Assembly (NCBI RefSeq): GCF_037975245.1
Contig: NC_092583.1
Location: forward strand, 14,227,764 to 14,291,763
Direction of reading: 5' to 3'
Origin: Apostichopus japonicus
Lineage: Eukaryota > Echinodermata > Holothuroidea > Aspidochirotida > Stichopodidae
DNA length: 64,000 bases
A program made the position numbers and the translations under genes. This document shows positions 12,340-25,081 of the stretch, in pieces (the first letter of the stretch is position 1; every line of letters begins with the position of its first letter). The notes under the pieces were generated by a model, which was given only the letters and a program-made list of their open reading frames with translations, was not told where the DNA came from and did no database searches.

Positions 12340-13340
12340 ACACAAATGAATTAAACAGAAGATGAGGAGCAATATAAAATTTAAATTTAAAACAACAAAT
12401 ATCTTTCACTGTCATAGTGAATACTCATAGTGAACGGTAATGTTCCATAGTGATTAGGCTGCACTCACAATTCTCACTCATAAATCACAGAGGGTAAATA
12501 ACAGAATTATCCATGCCTATAGGCTAATCTGAAAATGGTAGCTGCTTACCATGTCATGTCAATATTGAATTTGTTTACACAATAATTGCTCATAAAAGTT
12601 CATAATTTCATAATAAATCATAACTAAATGAAATGGTCCCTTTGGTGTAGGCCTATAGATTCAGCACCCAATGTGATAGAATTATAAATTGAATGTGAAA
12701 GTCCAGTTTATTCTGCTCGAAAATCGTAGCAAAGAGATGTGCCTACACTTCTGCCTTGGACATGTTTAGCACTACTTACTATTCAAAACTTCATTACCAA
12801 CTGGAAACTGTTCACATTTATAAGCAGCATTCCCAATATCCCAAGCACGTACCACATTTCTCATGTTTTACATTGAATAAATCCGAAAGAGCAATTAATT
12901 ATTTACATACATAATGTACATCATTAATGATATCTGTATGTTACACATATAGGTATCTATTTCTGGATCATGCTCTATACTGGATAATGGTTGACTAGAA
13001 AGTATGGGAACCAATCCCATTTATGGATTTTAATCACCAGTAGAGGATATAATGTTACACCATGGACACCTACAGACTACATTTTATAGTACCAGCAGCT
13101 TACTTATTTTATGGTAATAGTAACTTAAGCTAGGTTAAGTAAACAATTCAACTTAGCAGATTTGTTGACAATGCAGTTGGAACTACTGATAATTCACAGC
13201 ATTAAATATTGACTTTGTACACTGAATCAGTTATAATACTGTGATTAACACATATAAGCCTGACTACCACAGTACAGTAAGTGTATATGAACAGTTGTCA
13301 AAAAACGATGGAAAACCTTGGAGCAAGGTTTGCTAGTAAA
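12340..13340. other. Non-coding stretch, nothing recognised
   Basis: AT-rich DNA with no supported exon, RNA gene or repeat family that I can identify. It probably belongs to the large intron between 9.9 and 24.9 kb. Confidence 0.4.
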
Positions 13341-13502
13341 AATGCGTAGTGTTATTCCTGAGTGGTAGATTCGGGAGGAGTAAGTGGGCGGTGCTCACAG
13401 AGTGAGGGCGCCGTGCTAAACCTTCCATTGTGTAGGAAGGTCGATGGGAAAGTGCAGATGTGGAGTGGTAGACAGGTAAGAGAGGAGCAAAGTAAATTTA
13501 TA
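13340..13502. mobile_element. Fragment of the GACAGGTAAG-ended repeat family
   Basis: The segment ends in GTAGACAGGTAAGAGAGGAG followed by CAAAGTAAAT, matching the ends of the repeats at 2.8, 8.75 and 58.7 kb. About 225 bp downstream, at 13727-13740, the complementary motif CTTACCTGTCTCCCC appears, so the two could be facing ends of one element. The body is not clearly related to the 280-bp repeat. Confidence 0.4.
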
Positions 13503-13734
13503 GTAGGCCTGTATGTACAAATATGTGGACATCATTGTGTACGTAATCCACAAGGGAGACAGAAGTGCTATTACTGCCAATGGTAGATGCAAACTTTGCA
13601 AAACAGGAAAACCACCGAAACTAGGATATCCACATGGAGAAGAAAGCGAGCAACTATATCACAGTCAATATATGGAGTCAAAATATCCCAAACTTTACCA
13701 GGTTTGGCTATTTATGAGTGACAAGCTTACCTGT

Positions 13735-14045
13735 CTCCCCAAAACAACTGCACTCTCACTCTACTGTGTCTGCTCTTCCTACCATGCACATTTGCAATTA
13801 ACTCCTGGTCCACGTATCTGCACTCGTTATGGCAATCGTACCTTTTCTGTCACTGCGCCTTCTCTTTGGAATGAACTCCCATTTCACATTTGTGACTCTC
13901 TCTGTCTCTGTATTTTCAAGAGACAACTCAATACATTTCTGTTTGATTCCTAATTTCTTTTTTCCTTGGTTTCCTTTTTCTCTTTCCTACTTTGTAAAGC
14001 TGTATTAAGCACTATATAAATGTTATTTATTATTATTATTTCTAG
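13735..14045 (+). mobile_element. 3' end of a truncated non-LTR retrotransposon (LINE)
   Basis: The plus-strand frame ending at 13953 carries the typical C-terminus of CR1/L2/Jockey-like reverse transcriptases: RTFSVTAPSLWNELPFHI, then FKRQLNTFLF just before the stop. This corresponds to the known pattern R.FSVAAP.LWN.LP...FK..LKT.LF. The following 3' region has TTAAGCACTATATAAATG and ends in an ATT repeat, a usual tail for such elements. Only the last 50-60 residues and the tail are present, as expected from 5' truncation. It is inactive. Confidence 0.75.
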
Positions 14046-14049
14046 AGCA

Positions 14050-17000
14050 TCTGGTAACCTTTAAACACCGACCTCTACAGGTGACCGGTCCCATTTTGGT
14101 CTACATCCCTACTTCTCATTCTACCATCCAAATTATCATCTTTCAAGGAAGCTCTGCAATTACAACACTGTTCGAGTTTCACACCTTTGGAAATTCTTGT
14201 TTGGACTCTATCCAAAGATTCCATTGAATCTTTTCCATCTAAAGCACTGTACCACATGAATATTCAAAATCTGATGTCTTTCTTCCACAAAGGTAGGAGT
14301 GATAATGTGATATGTATTTTTTTTTTTGTAGCAACTGTTTCAGCTTTTGCATACTATCTTTCTACTCAGATGGTTAGATGAGCTATATTATTACTTGCAA
14401 AGTACACATTCACAGAACAATGTGATACAAGAACAGCTGAATATGTGACAAAATAACATGATTAGGAATTCATGGAAATCATGATACAAACAAAACTAAC
14501 TACAACTTTAAGACATGCCAATTGTGGGTTCTGGAAGAATTTTGTTGTGTAAATTAAGGCGCTCTTTTTACGATCTCCTTTGAAAAGCATATTTTTCCAC
14601 ACTTAACACACATACAAGTACTACATGGTTTTCCCATATACCTTACATGTAAACACTAATTAGTATGGCAAATCAGGCTTGTTTATGTCATTATTGTCTG
14701 CTAATTAATGCAAGAACTAAGGCTGAAGGTATATGAGGTAGAATTACAGTTTGTATATTCACTTGTTAACCGAACAACAACAACCTATGGTTTATGCTCT
14801 TGTATAGTTGAAGCAACCGGTGCCAGAAGTATGTCATTTCTTAACAGAGGTTATCTCAACATGTTAATTCACACTATAAATGATTTCCAAGTTTATCCTA
14901 TTTTTTGGAAATATTCATAGTTCACACTGATCCTAGCATATAGTCAGTCATATTAGCATGTGTAGAGGATTGTACATTGAATGGGAATTGTACATTGAAT
15001 GTTTGCACAAGTAGAAAGCCACAAAGCCAACTTCAGAAATGAATATAGCACTAGTTGTTTGTATTCAGAAGGGATGTATTACATGGTTATGTATGGAAAG
15101 ACACATGTATAGCTAATAAGATATTCAATATGATAAATATGTAAGTACTACCAGATAGAGAATACCAGCATTAATTTGAGATGTATCTATACTATAATTA
15201 GAAAGTCATAACTATAAGTTATGTGTTTAATTTGTCCTGTTGTACTTAAGATGACTGTATATAAGCTATGCAATTCATTAGAATTTGCCCTGTTGTAGTT
15301 AAAGATCTGCTTTATTGGCTCCATTTATAGCACGCTATAGCCAGGAAAGTTCTGTGCTTATGTAATCGACCCTGCCACAAGCCTCAATCGACCTCAGGCT
15401 CTACAATTAGCCTGCATAGCTTCTTAACACCATTAGGCTCTTTGTGTAAACACTGTGTGGAAATATGTTCATGTCTACAGTTTAGTTAATCATACAGCGT
15501 TCACACAAAGACCCTCATACAAGACAAAATATGTGGCAGGCTTTGCAGACTAATTGGTAAAAAGAGGTCATTTTACGACCAAGGCAGGTCGACTACGTAA
15601 TCTCAGAAACTTTTCCATGATAATGTGCTATAGTTGGGGTCTATACAGCAGACCTACAAGATGACCTATAAGTAATGCTTTTCATTTGCTCTGTTGTACT
15701 TAAAATGACTATAAGTTGACTACATATGCCATACAGATCAAGTTGCCATGAGAGTTTTATTTCTCCACTGATGTCTGATTTCACACAAACAGTATAATTT
15801 TATCATTTATATAAAATAATTAACAGCTCGACTCTGACAACTAATCTTGGTCATTTTGGTAAGCTAAGATGTATTACATGAAGCTAGGGTACAAACTACA
15901 AACTATAGTCTGTCCATTGAATGAGAAAGGTCTCTAAGTTTGTACATGTATAAACTTACATACACGTACAAAGTCAACTTCAGAAATAATAATAATAATA
16001 ATGTAGATTTATATAGAGCCACTCCAGGAAACGAATAACTGCCTATGGCGCTTCACAAAATGAAAAGCATCAACACAGAAATGCAGAACAGAAAAAATGG
16101 ATATACTGTATGTACATAGTAGCACTTGTTAGTATGAATATGTTTCCCATGACTGTGATTGGAAATTAAGCCACTAAGTCAACAAGATGTGTAACGAGAC
16201 CGGTGTGAACATGTATGTGCTACCACACAGATGGGATACCTGCATTAAATTGATATGACGCATGTGTTGAAGTCCAGACTTAAACACTCAACTGGTAATG
16301 GCTATAATTAAAGCAGTCCATTACCAAATAGGTCTTATTACTATTAACTGACTAGAGACTTGAAGTTATTTCATCAATCTCTACACATTGTGCAAAATGA
16401 CTTAACTTAAAACCAACCCTTTGCACGGTGAAAAGTAATTTGAATTCACAATTAAATTTATCCAGTAAATTGATATAATGCAACCACCGACAAAAAAAAA
16501 AATGGTGTAACCAAGGTACGCAAATATTCTAAAAATATGATCTGTTTGCACTTTGGAAGAAGGGTCATTTGACGTAATATTCTCTGGATGACGTGTCGGT
16601 GTTCAAAACTAATATCTGTTTTCATTCCTGACAAGTTAGACCCGAGAAAACTGACAGGGAGGAAATCAGATGTTATATGAGGAGACAGTTATGATCAAAA
16701 AGATGTTGTAAATAGTTTACTCTTTCATGAAACATGTACGGACAGTATGAGAAAAAAATTTGAGCAGAGTTGATTAGTCTTAATTGCTTATATCCTTAAT
16801 ATTAATCTGTTTTGTATGTCACCCTTTCTAAGAAGATCAGATTCAACGCTTGTCTGGCAGATTTTCCAAGTTAAGGATATTAAGTGTGATCAATTATAAA
16901 ACTAAACTGCAAATAGTGTGCATATTAATAAGGGATGTATAACATTGCATACTAAACAACTATGCTAAACCATGCAATAAGTTCCTTTGCATATTTTTCC

Positions 17001-17750
17001 TTCATTTTGCAATGTCATGACAGGCCTGCCTGTGGCATATAAGGATAGTAAGTGGTACAGTAGGACCTATCATTGTCCAATTAAATATCAGCAATATATT
17101 TCATTGCAACAGGTCTGACAGCCCCATTGAATGACAACTCAACTGGTACTGTATCACAAAGGAAAATGGACAAATTGATACTTGGTTGAAAAGATGCATA
17201 GCATTTTCTATTTCAATGAGGGCTTAGTCCTATCCAAGTTCCTTAGTTTTAGTTCTTTATTAGAAATAAAACTTCATTAATCTCAAGACTATCATGAAAT
17301 GAAAATAAATTACAAACGGTGGTGAACTGCAAGATTCTTTTGTTTTTTTCTTATTGGCAGATATCTTGAAAGTTAACCATTCATATTTCCTAGACAGCAA
17401 GGATAATTAGAGTAACGTATGGGATTATCATCTAACAATTATTTTTGATTAGGGAGGGGGAGGGGGTGGCAGAGGGGAAGAGGCAGAAAGGGAGAGAGAG
17501 AGGGTGGGAGGGTGGAGGTGAGAACACCTTTAACATACTGCAGTGTTATACACATCCATAGCAATCTATCATACTGTATCTGTCTTAGATCACGGCATGC
17601 CTTGGTACCACTCCTTTGTGCATACCGAATCAAGCAAAACACATTAACCTCTATCTAAACATACAAATTACACACGATAGCTATATAAAGTTTATCAACA
17701 ACCCACACAAAGTTAACCTCAAACACTCAAACAATAGGCAAATATTTTGA
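14050..17750. other. Long non-coding stretch
   Basis: Probably intronic. It holds a short AAT microsatellite at about 15987-16004. This is followed to about 16065 by a fragment of the type ATTTATATAGAGCCACT...GGCGCTTCACAAAA, resembling the 3' ends of CR1-like elements. A G-rich polypurine tract lies at 17452-17520. No supported exon. Confidence 0.45.
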
Positions 17751-17757
17751 TAGATAC

Positions 17758-18270
17758 ACAGTACAACCATCTAGCCCTTCTGATTAAGACACTTAATTTT
17801 AGTTGTTTTTATTTCAATTTCAGTGGTTACTAGATGTTCAAAGATGAAACAGAAATGAAGATAATATCACACTTAATTAGGTGCCATGGAAGTATGAACG
17901 GTAATTCCACACCGCATACCATGGTAAAATGCATAGTACAAACTTCTGTGGCCATTTGGTTAAGACACTTTTAATGTTTAGTTTTGTTAAATTTAAGCTG
18001 TTCAAAGATTCAACAGACATGAATATTATATCACACTTAATTACCTGTGGTATGAGAATAAATGAATGAATGAATGGAAAAATGCCACCCCACCCCATTA
18101 TAAATGCACACAGTACAAAGTTGCGGCTATTCTGGTTAAGATCGAAACTTGGTTGTTTTGTTAAATTTTAGTGGTAACTTGTCGTTTAACAATTAAACAG
18201 AAATGAATCACACTTAATTAGGCGGTATGTGGCGGTGGTGGTATAAAGGATGGTAATGAGACACCTTGCA
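17758..18270. repeat. Tandem triplication, about 175-bp unit
   Basis: Three diverged copies start near 17758, 17931 and 18108. Each runs from CAGTACAA...GTTAAGACAC through a TTTTGTTAAATTT block and AACAGAAATGAA to ATCACACTTAATTA. Copies differ by substitutions and small indels. Confidence 0.7.
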
Positions 18271-18409
18271 GGATTCAGTCAAAGAAAGACACCAAAACAT
18301 GTCTCAGTATATAGGATAATCTATGGTAGAAACTATATGCATTTGGGCACACATGCATAAGCGTAGGCGGCGGGGGGGGGGCTGGGGGGCTGCAGCCCCC
18401 CCAACCAAT

Positions 18410-18960
18410 TTTTTTGGTGAAAATTCGGGCAATATGCTGAGAATTTTTCGGGCACCTACAAGAAGAAAAATAATTTGCAATGTGTTTTTCATTTTTTTTT
18501 GGGTGAAAATTCGGCAATATGCTGAGAATTTTTCGGGCATCTACTGAAAGAATAATAATTTGCAATGTGTTTTTCAATTTTCTGGTGAAAATTCGGGCAA
18601 TATGCTGAGAATTTTTCGGGCAACTACTGGAAGAAGAATAATTTGCAATGTGTTTTTCATTTTTTTTTTGGTGAAAATTCGGCAATATGCTGAGAATTTT
18701 TCAGGCATCTACTGAAAGAATAATAATTTGCAATGTGTTTTTCAATTTTCTGGTGTAAATTCGGCCAATATGCTGATAATTTTTTCGAGCACCTACTGAA
18801 AGAAGAAGAATTTGCAATGTGTTTTTCAAATTTTGGGGCGAAAATTCAGGCAATATGCTGTGAATTTTTTGGGCACCTACTGAAAGAATAATAATTTACA
18901 GTGTGTTTTTTCAATTTTTTGGGTGAAAATTTGGGCAATATGCTGAGAATTTTGCGCCAC
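18410..18960. repeat. 84-bp tandem array inside the hAT-like element
   Basis: Seven units start near 18415, 18502, 18584, 18671, 18753, 18838 and 18922. Each contains GTGAAAATTCGGGCAATATG, GAGAATTTTTCGGGCACCTA and AATTTGCAATGTGTTTTT. The minus-strand 136-residue open frame across them is periodic repeat sequence, not a gene. A divergent partial unit, TTTTTCGGGCAAGT, occurs again near 19420. Confidence 0.85.
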
Positions 18961-18964
18961 CTAC

Positions 18965-19345
18965 CAGTTGCGGAGCGTCCATACAGTCAGAGGGGGGCGG
19001 ATGCCCCCTGACGGACTCAAATGGACTGCTGGCGCCCTTTTCAGCTTTTTACCACTTTTAACTTATTCGCGATTATTGACTTTTATATTGCGCTTTCAAA
19101 TACCTATTGACTTTTGTCATATTTTGTTGGTGCAATCTTCTGACAAATGGCGATGACACCTATTTATTCTTCGTTTATCTGCAAATTAGCAGGGCCCGGA
19201 AAGGGTAATTTCCGGCGATCTAGGGGAGTATGTTTACTCAAAAAATTTCTGTACGCTCCGCCAACCTGTGGTGGCGCTCCGCTTAGATAGTGTCAAAAGC
19301 ACCCCTACAGACCATTCTCTCCCCCCTGGCCAATACCCCTAGCTC
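18965..19345 (-). mobile_element. Nested copy of hAT-like MITE (inverted relative to 24.1 kb)
   Basis: Matches 24104-24496 in reverse orientation: CAGTTGCGGAGCGTCC on the left, then GTCCATTTGAGTCCGTCAG-type sequence through to CCAATACCCCTAGCTCC. The last few bases of the right inverted repeat are missing and run straight into another CATAGCCAAGGGGGG-type end. It is therefore truncated there, or joined to a further element. Confidence 0.75.
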
Positions 19346-19489
19346 CAGGCGCATAGCCAAGGGGGGGCGAAGGGGGCAGCCGCCCCCCCTTGAGCATATT
19401 TTTTACAAAAATGTTGGTTACATTTTTCGGGCAAGTCGTTACAGCCCCCCAAATCAAATGAGGCTCCTACGCCTATGCACACATGTGAG

Positions 19490-21900
19490 TTCTCTTAATT
19501 AGACCTCTTCTTTTTTTAACTAAAGGACAATGTACTCTGAATTTGGCAGTAGGTATTGCCTTACTACAGTAAATCCCATTTTGTATACCTTTGTACAGCC
19601 AACTTCAAGGTGTTTCAATTTTGACTTTTTGAGAAAATGGCACCTCACAACTCACAGATCTTATCTTGTGTATGTATAGTCGTACCACAATCTATATTTT
19701 GATGTATTTAAGATCTACCTGATCCAGCTGTCCTCACCCAATACCCATCTCCTGCTATCTCCCTTCCCGGCCCTCCTCTCCCCCCCCCCCAAGAAAAAAT
19801 AATAATAATACAGGCACTACAACTGTTTGAGAATAAAATAATCTACAAATCTCAGAAAATATTGCAAATTCTGCTGAATGAATTGTTTATGCCCATGTTA
19901 GGTGGATGACTCATTTCAATAGGGCCTCAATCTTCAAAGTAAAGTATAAACTACTCCACCTCTGAATCTTATCTTTGTGAAAGTCCAACACTAGATGTCA
20001 AAGAAAATCCTGTCTGCAAGAAGACACTACTATGGAGTGAAAATAAGGTCTGCTTAATTTCAAACATTTGAAAAGCAAGAAGACAAATGGTTTAAATTAA
20101 GATTGCAATTTGCTACCAACAAAGGACCACATTGGTAAACCACATCCCTTGTAACCCTAAATCCTCGAGTCATCCACTGGTTAGAATCTCATCCTTTTAC
20201 TTTATCTGTTTTTTTCAAAACAGATAGTTTAGAATACTCTCAGTTTTGAATTTATATCTCTCACATAGTGACGCGTTTAACTATTTTTATATCATCAAAG
20301 ACCATACAAGCATAAATTCAATCAAATGCAAGACTGAAATGTTTTATAGGAGTTACCTTAAAGAAAACGCATCACATTAGGTCAGCATTCTAGTCCTGGC
20401 CACTAAAACTGTTACATATCATCACCCTCTTGGCGCAACTGTCCAAGTTTGACCGTGACAGAAAACTTCAACTGGATATAAATAAATATCCATCAGAATC
20501 TTAACGAATTAAATAATTAAATATAAGCAACTAATTAAATACCATAATGACTATAACCTTTTGTGAAATTAGTGGATGCATTTTGGGGAGAGCCAGACAG
20601 ACAGGTCCCAAGTGCACATTTAATAGCTTACAGTGTCATGAAGAGTTTAGCTTGATACCTTAGGTGTTCAGTACATTTGTCAACTTTAAATTTGTGAGTC
20701 AATTAACTGATTCTTCAGAGTATAGCAGATCCACAAACCCTTAATCCAGCCACATCAAACACCACATTTTATCCTTAATCCGGCCATAAATCAAACCCCA
20801 CATTTGAGACAGGGTCTGACATCTATATGGCAAATTAAGGTAGCCTACCAAAAAAAAAGAATTTGTTTTGGTCCATTCATGCCCACCAAATTTCAGGCTA
20901 AAATCCTCTCGCCCCTAATTCCCTAGCCAAATTGTGTTCACACAGCAGCTACGTGCCTCCTCGCCGGCCTCCTTGCCTCACAAATCTCAAGTACAAATTA
21001 GGTTATGGACAACTGAATGTACATGCTCTTCGAAGGACTCCATTATTCACCCACAACGATGAAAAAAGCAACATCCATCTGGCTGGTCATTGGTGTATAT
21101 TTTCGGACGAAATGAAACAAAACTTGTAAGTTTCTTGAAATTGCAAAACCATTGAACTATTGGCATTTTAAGGGTGATTGGTGGTGACCTTTGAAGAATT
21201 AGACCATTTCAAAATTGTAATATCAAAAAAAATGATATGTAACATCACAATTGTACTTTTCTAACCATGGACAGTAAAGTACACATGATAGTGGTGTAAA
21301 GTGTAAGAAAATGGTTGCAAGTTATTTCTCATTTTGACCAAATTAAGGAATTTGGTTGAGTTATGAAAATTTATAAAACAATGGATTGTGATTAACAATT
21401 AGGCCAGAACTTAGGGGTCAACATTACCATTCCTTAAAGACTTAAAAGCTCATTCCAGAGATATTATCACACGTAAAAGGGAATATCTTAAACATCAGCA
21501 CAGTTAGATACATTATATTTTTATTTTTTCTTGAGCTATGACAAATCAAGATAACATCCTGGCTACAAACATTCATCCTTTAATAATAATAGTCCAAATG
21601 GATTTAACTCTCAAAACTTTTCAGAGTACTGCCATGTTATTCTGTGGAGTAACTAATGAGAAATATTAGATTTATTAAGATGTATAGGGACGATCAAACA
21701 CGTAAGCAGCGGTGACAATTAACGGTCATAAAAACAAAGGCTTGCTATGTTTTGCTATGTCATGAACTTCACACTGGATCAAGATTTATACACAAACTAG
21801 ATACGCAGCAATTGTAATATTCTTAATAGTATTTAAACTAAAATAATGACAAAGCACTCATGAGATCAGGTTGTCACTCAAAAGCTAATTGCATTAGGTT
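19490..21900. other. Non-coding stretch, nothing recognised
   Basis: AT-rich, probably intronic. Small C-rich tracts occur near 19775. No exon with paired splice signals was found in either strand. Confidence 0.4.
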
Positions 21901-21919
21901 TTAACAACTAAGATACATA

Positions 21920-22770
21920 CCTGTCTCCCATACAATTTAATGCACTCCTTTCTACCAACCTTACAACAATTGGTAACAGTTTTTGCACTGTGACCCTTGA
22001 CCTCTTTAGATCATTACCCTCTTCATTCCGTATTTAACCATTCTGTTAGGTTCATATGTACAGGAGTTGTAATTATCATTGTTTGTAAAGTTCTTGTTCA
22101 ATATTCATTCACCAAACTTATGTTTCCCTTCTTCTCCTGCCACTTTCCCTCTGTCCCTAAAACCCATCGCTATCTTTGATTGTTCATATAGATATGTAAA
22201 TCTTAATACTGCAACGATCCCTGGTAATGGACAGATGAGATTACCCTATGCTGCTACAAACCAACACAGATCATTGTTTATCACTCGTTGTATTAACAGT
22301 GGCATCGCCAGGGGGTGGCCTGGGGGGCACATGCCCTCCCCCAAAAAATTGTGCCCCCCCAAGATGTGATTTGTAGTGTTAAAAAAAATACTCAAACAAA
22401 AACTTTATCTGCCTCAATTAAAAAAAAAATATCGGACAGACTAAGCCCGAAAATTCTTGAACATAAAGTTACTTCAAGTTGCAAAATATAGTGCTCACCA
22501 GATTGCATCTAAGGACCCTTAATTAAACAAAGGGGAGGGGTACACCCCCTCCCCCTTAGACCCCTGAAATGTCTGGCGACGCCACTGTGTATAAAAACTC
22601 TCAAACAATCTATTTATTCGGTACATTTCTGGTTTTTTACTATTTATACTTTTCTACTTAAACTTCTTTGTCTCTTAACTTGTCTTATCCTCCTTGGTTA
22701 TTTGTATACTATTTTTTAATACATTCTTACATCTTTATATTTTTATTGCGAGCATGCAATTGCCCTCTTG
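21920..22770 (+). mobile_element. Probable LINE 3' remnant interrupted by a hAT MITE
   Basis: Sequence on both sides of the 291-bp insertion at 22297-22587 reads as one unit. Upstream, ATCACTCGTTGTATTAA joins the downstream AAAAACTCTCAAACAATCTA and continues to ATTGCCCTCTTGGGATATAA then TTAAGTTGAACTTGAA, a tail style common in non-LTR elements. A plus-strand frame upstream encodes a short basic piece, but no clear reverse-transcriptase motif is visible, so the LINE label is tentative. Confidence 0.35.
22297..22587. mobile_element. hAT-like MITE with 8-bp target duplication
   Basis: It starts CAGTGGCATCGCCAGGGGG and ends CTGGCGACGCCACTG, good terminal inverted repeats. Flanking 8-mers are TGTATTAA (22289-22296) and TGTATAAA (22588-22595), a target duplication with one mismatch. 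No coding sequence inside. Confidence 0.8.
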
Positions 22771-24103
22771 GGATATAATTAAGTTGAACTTGAACATGAA
22801 AGAAGCGACCTTCCCAGTTCTGTTTACTATGTACGTCATCCAACCAGGAGAGTACACTTCTCAGTAATAAGAGACACCTTGCATACCTAACTCTGAACTG
22901 TGCTATTAATGTTATTAACACAATACCAATATGTGTATATATGTAATAAATATTTATTGTCTCAAATTAAGAAAAATATGTTGCATTATTAATTTCTTCA
23001 AGATACTCTACACAGCTATACTCTTTACACATGCCTATAAAATATCTCCAATAAATGCATGTATTCTATAGATGGCATTTCTTGTAACTAATTTTATATA
23101 AATGTAAATTAATAAACCAGAGTGTGAGAAGACCTGGCCTATTGGGAAGAGAGTGTGTAAGCTGCACACATGGTTGTAAGTTAACACATTATAGACCTAC
23201 TGTGCAGCCACGGCTGACTCATTTCTCCAGCTCGGATGAAATGAGGTTTTCAGAGCATGCCTAGATTATATATATGAAGCCACCTCTACATTGAATACTG
23301 TACAGAATGATGGGTGTATGTATGAGTAACCTAATGCTAACAGTATGCAAACATATATATGATACTTGTACGCATAGAACTAGACTGCTGCTGTATTTGC
23401 TGTACAGCAAACAGCAACAAGGGCTTGATTCATAGCTGGTACTGTGTGATGCTTTATTGCATTTTTACAGTGCATATAAATGTATTGTTTATGACCTAAT
23501 TGGAAATAATAATAAATGCCGAGAGAAACCCACTTGAGTTGGATTCAGCTTGCATCGAGCTGCATATGCATGCGAAAATTCTGAACTGCTTAATAAATAT
23601 AGTAATCATTTCTGAAGATGATTTGTATAAGAAATAAGAACCTTAAATACATATACCTGTATCTTACTGCTGTTTCCCAAAACATACTGGTTTGGGAATT
23701 TATGAATGGCGATACTTACTAGTCTCCAGTAACTTCAAGATGGGAGAGATGATAAAACACAACTATGATACATGCAAAGCAGATTCCATGCACAGTTCTA
23801 CATGCAGCTATGTTGCTTCTATTCTGTTGTGTCGTGCTTTGTTATCGATTGATTGACCAGTTATTGTTATATTGTATTGTATTGATACCTAACCAGTAGA
23901 CTGGCTACCTTAACTTTACAACTATACCCAATGCGCTTGTACAGAAGATAACTGACCGTTCGTTTTGCATCTTAGAGCAGGTGGTTAATTTTTTAAGAAT
24001 GTTTTTAACATACATTTACTTTGAAGGAACTTGATCAAAGAGCAATGCTGTTTGTTGGGCTTTGATATGAACATCACAAACTATCAGACAGCTAACCCCT
24101 ACC

Positions 24104-24496
24104 CAGTGGCGGAGCTAGGGGTATGGTCAGGGGGGGCGAGAATGGTCTGTAGGGGCGCTTTCGACACTATCTAAGCGGAGCGCCGCCACCGGTTGGCGCG
24201 GAGCGTACAGACATTTTTTTGAGTAAAGATACTCCCTAGAACGCCGGAAATTACCCTTTCCTGCCTAGCTAAGTTGCAGATAAACGAAGAATAAATAGGT
24301 GTCATCGCCATTTTGTCAGAAAATTACACCAACAAAATGTGACAAATGTCAATAGGTATTTGAGAGCGCAATAAAAGAGCCAATAATCGCGAATAAGTAA
24401 AATGTGGTAAAAAGCTGAAAAGGGCGCCAGCAGTCCATTTGAGTCCGTCAGGGGGGGGCATCCGCCCCCTCTGACTGTATGGACGCTCCGCGACTG
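24104..24496 (+). mobile_element. hAT-like MITE, reference copy
   Basis: It starts CAGTGGCGGAGCTAGGGG and ends GGACGCTCCGCGACTG. Flanking 8-mers are CCCCTACC (24096-24103) and CCTCTACC (24497-24504), again 8 bp with one mismatch. The 393-bp element has no open frame of note and lies in the last kilobase before the exon at 24871. An inverted, nested relative lies at 18965-19345. Confidence 0.85.
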
Positions 24497-24870
24497 CCTC
24501 TACCGGGCTTGTTGTCGACGGTTTTATATTAACAGAATTTCAAACAGGTTATGTTGGTAGACTCTCACATACATAATGAGAAGATACCAGCCTTGTACAT
24601 AAATACTTAAAACTTGTTGTTCCCATTTTTTATACGACTTAAAGTTTGTAGGATACAGCCTATAGGTAAAAAATTTATCTTTGAATCATGCATGAAGACT
24701 AACCTAGAAGAATTTCATTGTCAATACTTATTACGTCTTCCTGTACAATCTTACAAAATTTACGAAAGAAGATGACCCTAAATTTACAATACAAGTATTC
24801 CTTGCAAAAACAAAACGCTCTTGCAATATTTACGACTGGAATTACACGATAGTACGCCCCTTTACATTAC

Positions 24871-24913
24871 CTGACTGTTTTATGCTCCATTTCAAATTGA
24901 TAGATGGATTAAA
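24871..24913 (-). CDS. Short internal exon, unidentified minus-strand gene
   Basis: A 43-nt candidate exon on the minus strand: acceptor AATGTTCTAG, codons for FNPSINLKWSIKQS, donor CAG|GTAATG. It begins in phase 0, matching the phase 0 end of 25082-25288 only 168 bp away, and ends in phase 1, matching the start of 9688-9856. It is short, so the case rests on the phase agreement with both neighbours. No family recognised. Confidence 0.4.
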
Positions 24914-25081
24914 CTAGAACATTTCCCATCAGCAGCAACAGCCTACGTACGTGGAGAGTTCTATTCCACAGATTCCTTCGTTTTTGAGTACAGTATTATT
25001 ACAATATAGTCTGTTTTGCCCTTTTCTTTGCCTCCAATTTGTTCACCTTTATGCAGTCCCTGAGAAAGTGGATGGTCATAC

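Larger units (their letters stand above)
18356..19477. mobile_element. hAT-like composite element with 8-bp target duplication
   Basis: Terminal inverted repeats are CATAAGCGTAGG on the left and the complement of CATAGGCGTAGGAGCC on the right. They are flanked by an exact 8-bp duplication, CACACATG, at 18348-18355 and 19478-19485. An 8-bp duplication is the hallmark of hAT transposons. The 1122-bp element encodes no transposase. Inside are an array of seven 84-bp units and an inverted copy of the element at 24104-24496. Confidence 0.8.

Noticed and set aside
18275-18685. 136-codon minus-strand frame with repeated NPKKNEKHIANY-like units
   Set aside because: Its periodicity follows the 84-bp DNA repeat inside a hAT-like element; no start context or domain.
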